NCBI GenBank assembly: GCA_014380005.1
Contig: JACMKT010000237.1
Location: 1-64,000, forward strand
Reading direction: 5' to 3'
DNA length: 64,000 bases
DNA from: Rhodospirillales bacterium
Lineage (GTDB): Bacteria; Pseudomonadota; Alphaproteobacteria; Rhodospirillales; Magnetospirillaceae
In this document: positions 8,224 through 16,568 of the stretch, in pieces
Numbering within the stretch: the first letter of the stretch is position 1
Layout of the letters: the number at the start of each line of letters is the position of its first letter
Notes under the pieces: model-generated
The model's input: only the letters and a program-made list of their open reading frames with translations
The model's database searches: none
Told to the model about the DNA's origin: nothing
Translations under genes and position numbers: made by a program

Positions 8224-8568
8224 CTAGGCGGATGAACGACGGCGAAAATGGGTGCGTGCGAGCCCGCAAAGGCCGCGATACACATCACGAATGACGATGC
8301 AGATGCCGATAGCGATCAGCGTCCCAGAAACGCCGAGAACGATGCCGGTACCGAACGACGTTTCCGCAGGATGGGTGCGGCCGGTCAGTTGGTCGCAAAG
8401 TTCGGCCTCGCTGGAAAAGGTCAGGGGCGTATCGGTGCCAAGCTTCGTAAGTTCCCAGCCATTGCAGGCCACCCGCACAGCGGCCACGCTGGCAACGACC
8501 TCGGCTGGAGGGTCAAGCCGCGCGTAAAAGGGCGGGGAAATCATCGGAGAGGTGGTGGTTTCGGGCAT
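8224..8568 (-). CDS. Hypothetical single-pass membrane protein
   Basis: This 114-residue protein has a polar N-terminal domain with two Cys and one clear membrane helix near 73-94 (GTGIVLGVSGTLIAIGICIV), then a short basic tail (RTHFRRRSSA) that by the positive-inside rule would be cytoplasmic. AGGAG sits 7 bases before the ATG. It lies between the SSB gene and the small acidic gene in the element operon. No family is recognised. Entry exclusion or a transfer accessory role is conceivable, but there is no direct evidence. Confidence 0.6.
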   Translation of the reverse strand: MPETTTSPMISPPFYARLDPPAEVVASVAAVRVACNGWELTKLGTDTPLTFSSEAELCDQLTGRTHPAETSFGTGIVLGVSGTLIAIGICIVIRDVYRGLCGLARTHFRRRSSA

Positions 8569-8578
8569 GGCTTGACTC

Positions 8579-8929
8579 CTAGGCGGCCTTGTCTTCGACC
8601 ACCGGCGTGATGCCGGTGGAGTTATCGACTTCGATTTCCACGCTGGTGCGCTTCTGGCCGTCCTGGTCCCACTCGCGCGAGCGCAGTGCGCCCTGGACCA
8701 GCATCAGCCGGCCCTTGGTCCCCTGCTTGGCGAGCACCTTGTCGATGAGCGAAGGCAGGAACGTGAAGACGCGGAGCCAATCGGTTTCGTTGCGCCATTC
8801 GCCCGTACCGGTCTTGAACGAGCGCTCAGCCGCCAAGCTGAAGGAGGCGACCTTGCCGCCGGCCTCACCGGGCATGGTCTTGATGTCGGCGTGGGCACCG
8901 AGCCGGCCTGCGAGCATGACCAGATTCAT
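8579..8929 (-). CDS. ssb: Single-stranded DNA-binding protein, distal half of a tandem SSB
   Basis: From MNLVMLAGRLGAHADIKTMP the frame encodes a full OB-fold SSB domain, with FSLAAERSF, ETDWLRVFTF and the LVQGALRSREWDQDGQKR strand. The frame is open upstream of this ATG without any ribosome binding site. The domain was therefore probably the second half of a two-OB-fold protein whose first half lies at 9041-9280. The acidic DDIPF-type C-terminal tip of chromosomal SSB is missing and the protein ends EDKAA. SSBs on conjugative elements coat the transferred strand. If translated alone it must depend on reinitiation or a weak start. Confidence 0.7.
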   Translation of the reverse strand: MNLVMLAGRLGAHADIKTMPGEAGGKVASFSLAAERSFKTGTGEWRNETDWLRVFTFLPSLIDKVLAKQGTKGRLMLVQGALRSREWDQDGQKRTSVEIEVDNSTGITPVVEDKAA

Positions 8930-9040
8930 GGGTGGGGTGTCGATGGTGATCGGCACCAGGCCGCCGGTGTGATCGACCTCGATCTCCACCGTGTGGTGCT
9001 TCTGCCCGTTCTGTTCCCACGACCTGGCACGCAACGAGCC

Positions 9041-9280
9041 CTAGACGAAGAATTGCCGGCCCTTGGTGGCTTGGCCGGTCAGCACGTTGTCGATCAGCCA
9101 GGGCATATAGGTGACCACCCGGAACCAGTGGGTCACCGTCTGGTACTTGCCGGCGCGGTTCTTGAAATGGTGATCGACGGCAAGGGAAAGGGTGGCGACC
9201 TTCCGGTTGCCGGTGAGGGTCTTGATTTCGGCGTCGCCACCGAGGCGACCGGTGAGCATCACCGAGTTTTGATTGAACAT
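9041..9280 (-). pseudogene. ssb: SSB proximal half, interrupted by in-frame amber codon
   Basis: MFNQNSVMLTGRLGGDAEIK begins a second SSB OB-fold. It stops at a TAG (9041-9043) after 79 codons, exactly where the paralogous half has Gln in LVQGALRSRE. Beyond the TAG the same frame continues with GSLRARSWEQNGQKHHTVEIE, the missing last strands of the fold, and runs straight into the second SSB. A single C to T change of CAG to TAG explains the break. The 79-residue product would lack the final strands and probably not fold. Readthrough, or a sequencing error at 9043, would restore a 233-residue double-OB protein. Confidence 0.7.
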
Positions 9281-9291
9281 TCGGTCTCCTT

Positions 9292-11139
9292 TCAGCGGGG
9301 GGAAGTGTCAGTGCCGGCCGCCGCACGCAGCCGGTCGGCGATGCCGGCGGCGCCGGCGGGAAGCTCGGGGGTATTTTCCTTGTCGTCACTCACAACAGGG
9401 GCCGGCGCGGGCGCGGCCTGGTCGTGGCCGACCGGCGCCGGGATGCGCGAGCGGGCATCCAAATCTTTGTCGAAGAAATAAAGCGGCTGGATGCCCAGGA
9501 TCGGCGGCTGGCCGGCGACGAAGGTGAGCATCTGTCCCGGCTTGACGATCTTGTTGGGATCGCGGCGGGACTTTTTCGCCGCCTTTAGCTTCATGACCTC
9601 GTCGTATTCCAGCAACGCGCGCTGTGTGGAATTCACCGCGTCAGTGACATTGCCGGCGACCTCCAATGCCTTCTTACTGGCGGTGCGCTTCTTCTGTACG
9701 ATGGTGGTCTTGCCGCACATCTCCGACAGCACCTTGGCCGTCGATACCTCGTTCGGGGCATAGGCAATCTTCACCTTGCACAGCCCCATGATGGAGTTCT
9801 TCTCCCCGTAATGGGTTTGAAGCTGTGTCAGGTCCTGGACGATCAGGAAGGCCTTGATGCCGTAGCCGCCCATGTAGGCCATGGACTGTTCGAAAATTTC
9901 GAGCTTCTTCACCGAAGTGAACTCGTCGAACATGATCAGCAGCCGGCGCTTGTAATTGGCGTTGCCGCTAGCGTCGAAGGTTTTCATCAGGCGGCGCAGC
10001 AGCAGATTCCAAAGGACGCGCAACAGTGGCCGGAGCCGGTCGATGTCGGACGGCGGCACGATGATGTAGAGCGACACAGCCTGATCACCGTGCATAAGGT
10101 CGGTCAGGCTGAAATCCGAAGCAGCCGTGTTGGCGGCAATGATCGGATCGCGATAAAGCGACAAATCAACTTTGGAAGAAGAGAGGACGCCGGAACGTTC
10201 CTGTGCTGCCTTGTCCTGCATTTCCTGACCGGAAGCTTGGATCAATTCAGTCGCTGCCGGCGTCGTGGCCTGGAAGGCGATCATGTTTCTCAGCACCGAA
10301 TCGATGCCTTCACCCGGATTGGTCAGGATCATATCCACGTCGTGGAGCGAGGCTTCCCGGTCGTGGTCCTGCCGCATCTTGTAGAGGCTGTATAAAATTG
10401 CTGCACAGAGCCATGAGAAGCCCGATTTCTGCCAGAAATCGGCAAGGCCCTTGCCATCGGGATCAACGATCAGCAGGGCGATGTTCTGCGCATCAGCGAC
10501 TTCATGGATGGTACCGAACCGCACGTCCGACAGCGGATTGAAGCGAATGCTTCCAGTTTCGGTCGTTGGATCGAATTTAAGGATGCGCTGGCCCTGTGCC
10601 GCTCGCCATCCTGCCGATTTGGCGTAGTTCTCTCCGCGAATGTCATGGACCACGACCGATTCCGGCCAACTCAACAGCGTGGGGATCACGAGGCCTGTGC
10701 CTTTGCCGGAGCGCGGCGGGGCGAAGCACAGCACATGTTCGGGACCGTCGTCGCGGAGCGACTTGGTGCGGAACAGCTTGCGCCAGCCGCCGACCACCAC
10801 GCCGGTTGCACGCCAAAGGCCCGCATCCTTGATGTCAGCCAGCCGAGCCCAGCGGGCGGACCCGTGCAGAGTATTTTCGCCATGGGCTCCATGGAGGGTG
10901 CGTGCGCCGATCCGCGAGGCGATGACCATCAGCAGCACCAGTTGGCCGATGATCGCCCCGGCTGCGCCGTACAAGCCCCACAGTAGGAAGGAGGGCAGCG
11001 CCTTATAGGCTTTGACGTAGTTCCACACCCAGACCCAGGAATGGGCTTCCAGGGGATAGAAGTCCCACACCGACTGCCACAGCCAGCCGGTGCCAACGAT
11101 GGTGGCCACCACCACGACGGGGAGAAGGAGAGCGATCAT
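9292..11139 (-). CDS. virD4: Type IV coupling protein VirD4/TraG
   Basis: VirD4 is the inner-membrane ATPase that links the relaxosome to the secretion channel. Two N-terminal membrane segments are visible (MIALLLPVVVVATIVG and, further on, GLYGAAGAIIGQLVLLMVIA). A Walker A follows (APPRSGKGTGLVIPT), then a Walker B in LLIMFDEFTS with the family sequence MAYMGGYGIKAFLIVQDLTQ. I chose the ATG at 11139 because it overlaps the virB11 stop (ATGA); the frame extends 14 residues further upstream but only inside virB11. Length (615 aa) is normal. The C-terminus is Pro/Ala rich. Confidence 0.92.
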   Translation of the reverse strand: MIALLLPVVVVATIVGTGWLWQSVWDFYPLEAHSWVWVWNYVKAYKALPSFLLWGLYGAAGAIIGQLVLLMVIASRIGARTLHGAHGENTLHGSARWARLADIKDAGLWRATGVVVGGWRKLFRTKSLRDDGPEHVLCFAPPRSGKGTGLVIPTLLSWPESVVVHDIRGENYAKSAGWRAAQGQRILKFDPTTETGSIRFNPLSDVRFGTIHEVADAQNIALLIVDPDGKGLADFWQKSGFSWLCAAILYSLYKMRQDHDREASLHDVDMILTNPGEGIDSVLRNMIAFQATTPAATELIQASGQEMQDKAAQERSGVLSSSKVDLSLYRDPIIAANTAASDFSLTDLMHGDQAVSLYIIVPPSDIDRLRPLLRVLWNLLLRRLMKTFDASGNANYKRRLLIMFDEFTSVKKLEIFEQSMAYMGGYGIKAFLIVQDLTQLQTHYGEKNSIMGLCKVKIAYAPNEVSTAKVLSEMCGKTTIVQKKRTASKKALEVAGNVTDAVNSTQRALLEYDEVMKLKAAKKSRRDPNKIVKPGQMLTFVAGQPPILGIQPLYFFDKDLDARSRIPAPVGHDQAAPAPAPVVSDDKENTPELPAGAAGIADRLRAAAGTDTSPR

Positions 11140-12089
11140 GCTGCGGCCTCCTGCAGCATGTGGCCGTCCTTCATCACCCAATTATCGTTGCTCGGTTCGT
11201 AGATGTCGGTGATGCGCCGGTTGCCGTCATCGTCGCGTTTGATTTGGACAATGACATCGACCAGATTGACCAAATATTCGGCCACGCGGGGCATGCTTTG
11301 ACCCGACCATGCAATCAGCTGGTCGAACTTCCGCTGGATCACTTCCTCTGGACTGGAGGCGTGGATCGAGCACATAAAGCCGTTGATGCCGGCGTTCAGG
11401 GCGCCGAGTGCAGCAAAGGCGTTCTGGGTGCTGATTTCGCCGAAGATCACATAATCGGGCGTGGCACGCATCTTGTGGTCATAGAGCGGGCGCCAGTCGA
11501 TCATGCCTGAGGAGGTGGACGCTTCGCGTGCCGCCAGCAATCCGACGCCATCCCAGAACCGGTCGATTTCCAGTTCCGGGGTATCCTCGGCGGCGACGAC
11601 GCGGCAGGTATCGGGCAGGAAGTGCAACAGCTTGTTGATCAAGGTGGTTTTGCCGGTGTTGGTGCCACCGGCGATGATCATGTTCGCTTTGCGCTCCATG
11701 GCCGCCTGGAGATAGGCGACCACGTCAGGGGTGACCCCCAACTGCTCCCAGGTGGGGGTGAAAGGATGCTTGCAGCGGATTGCCATGGAAATGCCCGACT
11801 GCACGGACGCGCCCATGAGGCATTCAAAGCGGTGTCGCACCTCCGGCACGACGCAGCTCAGTTTGGGCGCCGCACCGGGGTCGAACTTCACACCAGTGAA
11901 GTTCGCCAGCGACCGGCAAATGTCCTCGATGCGGGCCAGCGTCAGTTCCGGTGCATCGATCAGGAACTTGCCGACGCCGCGCTGATCAATGATGACTTTC
12001 TTCGCCTCGGTCATGCGCATTTCGACGGTGGATGGATCGTCGTAGAACGTCGCCAGCGGGCGCAGGATGGTGGAGATTGCCGAGGCCAT
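11136..12089 (-). CDS. virB11: VirB11 secretion ATPase
   Basis: This 317-residue hexameric traffic ATPase powers pilus assembly and transfer. The Walker A is GGTNTGKTTLINKL, followed by AAEDTPELEI (Asp box), the Walker B region DYVIFGEIST, and the His box around GFMCSIHASSPEEV. The N-terminal domain starts MASAISTILRPLATFYDDPS. The ATG at 12089 lies two bases after the stop of the cysteine-rich gene, and the end overlaps virD4. All catalytic motifs are intact. Confidence 0.93.
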   Translation of the reverse strand: MASAISTILRPLATFYDDPSTVEMRMTEAKKVIIDQRGVGKFLIDAPELTLARIEDICRSLANFTGVKFDPGAAPKLSCVVPEVRHRFECLMGASVQSGISMAIRCKHPFTPTWEQLGVTPDVVAYLQAAMERKANMIIAGGTNTGKTTLINKLLHFLPDTCRVVAAEDTPELEIDRFWDGVGLLAAREASTSSGMIDWRPLYDHKMRATPDYVIFGEISTQNAFAALGALNAGINGFMCSIHASSPEEVIQRKFDQLIAWSGQSMPRVAEYLVNLVDVIVQIKRDDDGNRRITDIYEPSNDNWVMKDGHMLQEAAA

Positions 12090-12091
12090 GA

Positions 12092-14284
12092 TCAGAACCC
12101 CGCCGGGCAGGACGTGCCATAGGCGGCGCTGTAGCTCGCCCATGACGCGCCCGTGGCAGCGTTAATGTTGTAACCCCATCCGCCGTTGCAATTATTTCCG
12201 TCAATCGCTCCTGTGTTGTCCTGGCCGTCTGTTACGTTATAGGTGGATTGTTCCACGCAAGTTGTGCTGATGACGGTCCCTGTTTCGGTGTTCTTCTTTT
12301 CGATTTTGTTGATGGTGTGGATGCCACGCCCATAAGACTTGCTGGAATAGGCCGCGCTGCACCAAACAGTGAGTTCGAGGTTCCCGGATTTGATATTGTT
12401 GCTGATGCACACGTCGGGGACAATAACCGGCGTGCCGGTGCCAATTTGCTTAAGGTATTCCGTCTCATCGGGCCGCTTCCAACGTTCGTACTTCGCGGTC
12501 TCCCGATATGCCTTGCAGCCAGAAGGCGGCGGCTCATAGCTCGACTGGCCGGTATTCTGGTCCACGGTCTCTTCCAGCACATAGGATAGCTGCGCGGCAC
12601 CGGGCAACACCTCGGACGAAGCGACAGTGAAGGGGGTGCCATTGACGGTGATTGTCACCGTGGACAGCGGATAGGCCCATAGTTGCTCATCGTGATTCTG
12701 GTAGCCGGTGACCGTCTCATCGTGCGGGTAAGTCACCGTCGAGTTCTGGCACGGGGTGACGTATTCCGGCGTGCCGTCCACCTTCTTGTAATAAAACCGC
12801 TCCTGTCCGTAAGAGATGTTGGCATCAAGGTCATGCGTCCATCCTGCCGGGTCCATGCAGCCGTTCGGGGTGGAAAGGATCGCCTGGGGTGAGGTATCCG
12901 GGGTGCAATCGGTGATGAACTGAGGGACGCCATCGACGGTGATGCGCCGCCTGGATTGCAACGTCGCCGTCTTGGTCGTCATGCTTGTGATAGCCGGGCA
13001 GATGTAGTTTCCGGCGACATCCGCGTAGACGATCTCGTGGGGGAAGGTGCGGTCAGTGTCGGCGCACGGTGCGGCCTGATAGGTCACACCGTTGCGGACA
13101 TACGTCCACATGGACAGTTCGTAGCTGAGTTTTGCCGCGTAATCTGGCCGCATGGGGCAGGCGGACTTGTTTTCGCTCATGGGGATGGCGGCGGATTTGG
13201 TTGACGCGGCGCAGCCCTTGCCCGGAACCTGCGTCAAGGCGTTGTTGCGCCCGATGTAGACAAAGGCCGATTGCGGCACCGCTTTTTGTTCAAGGAAGTC
13301 CAGATAGACGGGGCACTGTCCCTCGTCCTCGGTGATGGTGTAGATGGTTTCTTCGTCCTTGCCGCACTCACCGACCGGATGGTTTTCCCCGGCCTCGTTC
13401 ACGTAGTACCATTGGAATTGCGGCCACGCCTGGAGCGTATCAATGTTCACATTGTCAGTCGGGCACGCCTGAAATGACTTCTTCAGGGGATAGCTAATTT
13501 CGGAGTCAGTACAGGTGCCGTCGCTGGTCAAGGCCCCATCAGTGAAGGTCTGTTCCTTCGATTGGACCACGGCCTTGCCCTGCGCCAGGTCGATACGCAC
13601 GGTGCAACCGTCTTGGCTGGTCCGGACATCCACCACAGGGTCTTTTTCTTCCGGGGCGGCCGCCGCAACGGTCGGTGTCCTATAGCTGGCCGCCTGGTCG
13701 TTTCCCGTCTTGCCGCCGTTGGACACCGGATTGTCGGCTACGCTGTCCTTCTCGACCTTCTTTTTCTCGTCGTCCTTCGTGGGTTCGGCGAGGCGCTGCA
13801 GGGCGGCTACCAGGGCCGTCTTGCTGCCTTTCACCTCCAAAGTCTTTTCGGGGAAAAGCTGGCTGGTTTCCTTGGCGTCCCATTGCGCGGTCATGCCTTC
13901 GGTCGAAATGGTTTCCGTCCGATCACCCTTGGCAACCGTCATCACCAGGACCTGACCGATAGTTTGGTCTTCAACCGTCACCTTGCGAGCGTAGCCGTTG
14001 GCGGTGACACCGGTCACCAATTGGGCGGGCACACCTTCAATCTGGCCGAGGTTAAACGACGTGGCCACCGGCTGTTCGGGAAGCGGTAAAGCCGCCTTGG
14101 GCCACACCGGCACGGTGATCACGTCAGAGGACGGCATGGTGCCGGCGTTGCCGGCGGATGTTTGTGCCGGCGACGTGGTGGCCTTCGCTGGAGCGGTCTG
14201 CGCATTGGCGACGGCATAAGACAGAATCATGAGAGACGCGGCCAGCGCCGCGAAAACAAAATCAAAGCGTAAGTGTTTGCGCAT
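12092..14284 (-). CDS. Large exported cysteine-rich modular protein in the T4SS operon
   Basis: I do not recognise the family. The 730-residue product has a signal peptide (hydrophobic FDFVFAALAASLMILSYAVA, cleavage likely after ANA), a Thr/Ala/Pro-rich linker, a non-cysteine domain to about residue 220, then about seven modules of roughly 50 residues of the form C-x(about 30)-C-x(about 18), often with a VDG or VNG hairpin and a YPHDE or FPHEI motif after the second Cys. Eighteen Cys are present, all in the C-terminal two thirds, as expected for disulfide bonds. It lies between virB10 and virB11, coupled on both sides. ATG 14284 has a GGAG 8 bases upstream; a GTG at 14293 overlaps the virB10 stop. 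A surface, pilus-tip or mating-pair role is inference. Confidence 0.8.
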   Translation of the reverse strand: MRKHLRFDFVFAALAASLMILSYAVANAQTAPAKATTSPAQTSAGNAGTMPSSDVITVPVWPKAALPLPEQPVATSFNLGQIEGVPAQLVTGVTANGYARKVTVEDQTIGQVLVMTVAKGDRTETISTEGMTAQWDAKETSQLFPEKTLEVKGSKTALVAALQRLAEPTKDDEKKKVEKDSVADNPVSNGGKTGNDQAASYRTPTVAAAAPEEKDPVVDVRTSQDGCTVRIDLAQGKAVVQSKEQTFTDGALTSDGTCTDSEISYPLKKSFQACPTDNVNIDTLQAWPQFQWYYVNEAGENHPVGECGKDEETIYTITEDEGQCPVYLDFLEQKAVPQSAFVYIGRNNALTQVPGKGCAASTKSAAIPMSENKSACPMRPDYAAKLSYELSMWTYVRNGVTYQAAPCADTDRTFPHEIVYADVAGNYICPAITSMTTKTATLQSRRRITVDGVPQFITDCTPDTSPQAILSTPNGCMDPAGWTHDLDANISYGQERFYYKKVDGTPEYVTPCQNSTVTYPHDETVTGYQNHDEQLWAYPLSTVTITVNGTPFTVASSEVLPGAAQLSYVLEETVDQNTGQSSYEPPPSGCKAYRETAKYERWKRPDETEYLKQIGTGTPVIVPDVCISNNIKSGNLELTVWCSAAYSSKSYGRGIHTINKIEKKNTETGTVISTTCVEQSTYNVTDGQDNTGAIDGNNCNGGWGYNINAATGASWASYSAAYGTSCPAGF

Positions 14285-14289
14285 GACGG

Positions 14290-15405
14290 TCACTCCACCA
14301 CTTTCGAGATGTACCAGTCCGCATCGGGGCGGATCACCACACGTTGGCCCTGGAAGGTTTTGAGGATCGGAACGAGGTTGATGGTGCGTTCCAGAGCGGC
14401 GGCGCCGATCTCGCCAAACCGCTGGGAAAGCTCCTGGCCGCCCTGCGAAAGGGCGCCGCCATCGGAATAGCTACTGGATGATCCAGATGCCGACGACGAG
14501 CTGCTGGACGTGGCGGTCCCGGCCTGGGCAGTCGCCATACGCACGGCGGCGGAAATGCCGGCGAGGATCGTGGCTGTGCCGTAGGTTTCCCAGATGCGGT
14601 TGTCCACCTCGCCCGAGGCGCCGAGGTGGCCCTGCACGTCGAAGACGTTGGACCGCATGTTGAAGATTTCGAAGCGCGAGCCGCCGGCCAGCAGGCGCGA
14701 GCACCGCCATTGGGAGCGGGTGGCGCCGACCTTTTCCAGGCTCTTGTAGCCGCAGACCAGGCGCGAGCCCTTCGGGATTAGGATGTTGCGGCCGTGGTAG
14801 CCGAACACATCCCGGCTCACCTGAATGACGGTGGTGCCGCCGACCGTGCCATCCAGCTGCGAGTTCGTGCCGTTCTCGACGATGCCGGTGATGATGCGGT
14901 CGGTGGTCAGCATGCGGCTGTTGTCCACGGGACGCGTGGACGTGACGGCCTTTTCCTCGTATTCGGCGCCACCGGGCACCTTAACCGTGGCGGCCAGATC
15001 GAGAGGCATGGCCGGGGCTGTTATATGGGGCTGTGCCGCTGTGGCGCTGGTGCCGATCTGCGGCATGGACACCGGCAACGCCACTTCTGACCATCCCGCT
15101 CGGTTGGCTGAACGACGGCGGTAAGAAGCCTGCACGGCATCCGCATAGGGATCAGGCTCCGGCGCTGTCGCAACCGGTGCCGGCGGCGCCGAAGCGGGCA
15201 CTTCCTTGATGATGGTTTTTTCGATGATCACCGGGGGCATGGCCGGCGCTGGGGCGGGAGCAGGCGCCGGGGGCGGTGCCTCAGCCTTGACGGCCCAGGC
15301 ACCCGGCTCATTCGGCGGCATGGGCTCAGGCGTGGCCGTGGCCGGCTGGCATGCGCCGGAAAGCGTCATGCCCAGCGCCAAGGCCAAGTCGCAGATCGCG
15401 GACAT
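14290..15405 (-). CDS. virB10: VirB10/TrbI-like T4SS core protein
   Basis: The C-terminal half is the VirB10 beta-barrel domain that forms the outer part of the core complex. It includes TDRIITGIVENGTNSQLDGT, VFGYHGRNILIPKGSRLVC and, near the end, RTINLVPILKTFQGQRVVIR. The proline-rich stretch (PPPAPAPAPAPAM) spans the periplasm in relatives. The start is fixed by a TGATG overlap with virB9. Oddly, the N-terminus (MSAICDLALALGMTLSGACQ) has neither the usual cytoplasmic tail nor a clear membrane helix, and its Cys19 is not in a canonical lipobox. A Ser-rich run (about 302-316) lies in the antenna region. Confidence 0.9.
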   Translation of the reverse strand: MSAICDLALALGMTLSGACQPATATPEPMPPNEPGAWAVKAEAPPPAPAPAPAPAMPPVIIEKTIIKEVPASAPPAPVATAPEPDPYADAVQASYRRRSANRAGWSEVALPVSMPQIGTSATAAQPHITAPAMPLDLAATVKVPGGAEYEEKAVTSTRPVDNSRMLTTDRIITGIVENGTNSQLDGTVGGTTVIQVSRDVFGYHGRNILIPKGSRLVCGYKSLEKVGATRSQWRCSRLLAGGSRFEIFNMRSNVFDVQGHLGASGEVDNRIWETYGTATILAGISAAVRMATAQAGTATSSSSSSASGSSSSYSDGGALSQGGQELSQRFGEIGAAALERTINLVPILKTFQGQRVVIRPDADWYISKVVE

Positions 15406-16568
15406 CAGGGCTGGTCCCCGGTGTACTGGATGCAGAGATACTTTTTGCCGTCTTTCAGGGTGATGAGCGGCGCGACGCTTTCGATGATGTACGTGCTGCC
15501 CTGGACGCGGGTGTTGACCAGTTCGTCAATGCCATCGATCGTCACGTAGGCGGTGCCCAACTCCATGCCGTCCCACTTCTTGCCGTATCGGATGTACGTG
15601 AAGAAGTCGTCGCGGTAGACCATTTCGGGCTTCAGCTCGCTGTCGCCTTTGAGGCTGTAATCCTTCCAGCCGTGCAGCTTGGCCGGATCGAACGGGACAT
15701 TGCGCACGAAGTCGCCGCTGGGCGGCGCCGGGCTGGTCAGATCGCGGACGGCAGCCGCCGTCTTGGCGTCCAGTTTGGGGACTGCACCTTTCTCTTGTCG
15801 TGGCGACGTGCCGGCGGCGGCAGCCTGTTCGGGCAGGCCAGGGACTTCGGGCTTCTCCCGACCGACGATCTTCACGACCAGATCGGGGACGTTTACCGAG
15901 TTGAAACCCTCGGAACGGAGATAGAAGGCATAGATACGTCCCGACTTGGTCTGAACGGTGAGGTTCGTGTCGGTGCCATACAGATCAGGGCGGATGGCGA
16001 TGGTGTTGGCCGTCTTCACCTTCGCCTTGAATCCTGCCGGGTCGCCCAGATCCGGCGGCACGGCGATCACCGCATCCTCGGGGAGGATAATGGTGGTGGT
16101 CATCATTTCGCGGGTGCGGACTTTATAGATGCAGTCATCGCACAGCTGGATGGCATAGACGCCCTGGCGCTTCTGGCCGGTGGCCGGATCGGCTTCGATC
16201 TTGTCCCAGGCTTCCTGAATTTGGCCGCCCGGCCCCTGGCGCTGCATTTCCGTGTACAGCCCCTCAGACTGTTCCAGCGCCTGGGTGTAGTTGGCCGCCG
16301 ACATGGGGATTTTCCCCGGCTGGCCGGCCTGCTGCTGTCCGCCCTGAGGCTGCTGCGGGCTGGAGGGTTGTGCCGTTGCCGCAGCAGGGGCGGTTGCCGG
16401 CGGCGACTTGCCGGGTGGCGTGGCCGGCACCGGCTGTCCGATGGTCCGGGTTGGAATCTGGTTCTGGCCTTGGCCCTTGCTTCCCAAGGGCGTCTGGGCC
16501 AGGACGAACGACGGCGAGGACATGAGCAGCACAAAGGCAGCCGCAGCCGCATGGCGACGACGGGTCAT
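15405..16568 (-). CDS. virB9: VirB9/TrbG-like T4SS outer-membrane core protein
   Basis: The 387-residue protein has a signal peptide ending FVLAQ, a long Pro/Gln-rich linker (about 25-90), and the paired VirB9 domains. These include GVYAIQLCDDCIYKVRTREM and TTTIILPEDAVIAVPPDLGD in the first domain, and MVYRDDFFTYIRYGKKWDGM near the C-terminus. VirB9 binds VirB7 and VirB10 in the core complex. The linker makes it longer than typical VirB9 (about 290 aa). The ATG overlaps the virB8 stop (ATGA) and the stop overlaps the virB10 ATG. Confidence 0.92.
   Translation of the reverse strand: MTRRRHAAAAAFVLLMSSPSFVLAQTPLGSKGQGQNQIPTRTIGQPVPATPPGKSPPATAPAAATAQPSSPQQPQGGQQQAGQPGKIPMSAANYTQALEQSEGLYTEMQRQGPGGQIQEAWDKIEADPATGQKRQGVYAIQLCDDCIYKVRTREMMTTTIILPEDAVIAVPPDLGDPAGFKAKVKTANTIAIRPDLYGTDTNLTVQTKSGRIYAFYLRSEGFNSVNVPDLVVKIVGREKPEVPGLPEQAAAAGTSPRQEKGAVPKLDAKTAAAVRDLTSPAPPSGDFVRNVPFDPAKLHGWKDYSLKGDSELKPEMVYRDDFFTYIRYGKKWDGMELGTAYVTIDGIDELVNTRVQGSTYIIESVAPLITLKDGKKYLCIQYTGDQP

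Noticed and set aside
8224-9034. Frameshift as the cause of the split SSB
   Set aside because: Both halves are in the same frame (difference of 246 bases), so a nonsense codon, not a frameshift, causes the interruption.
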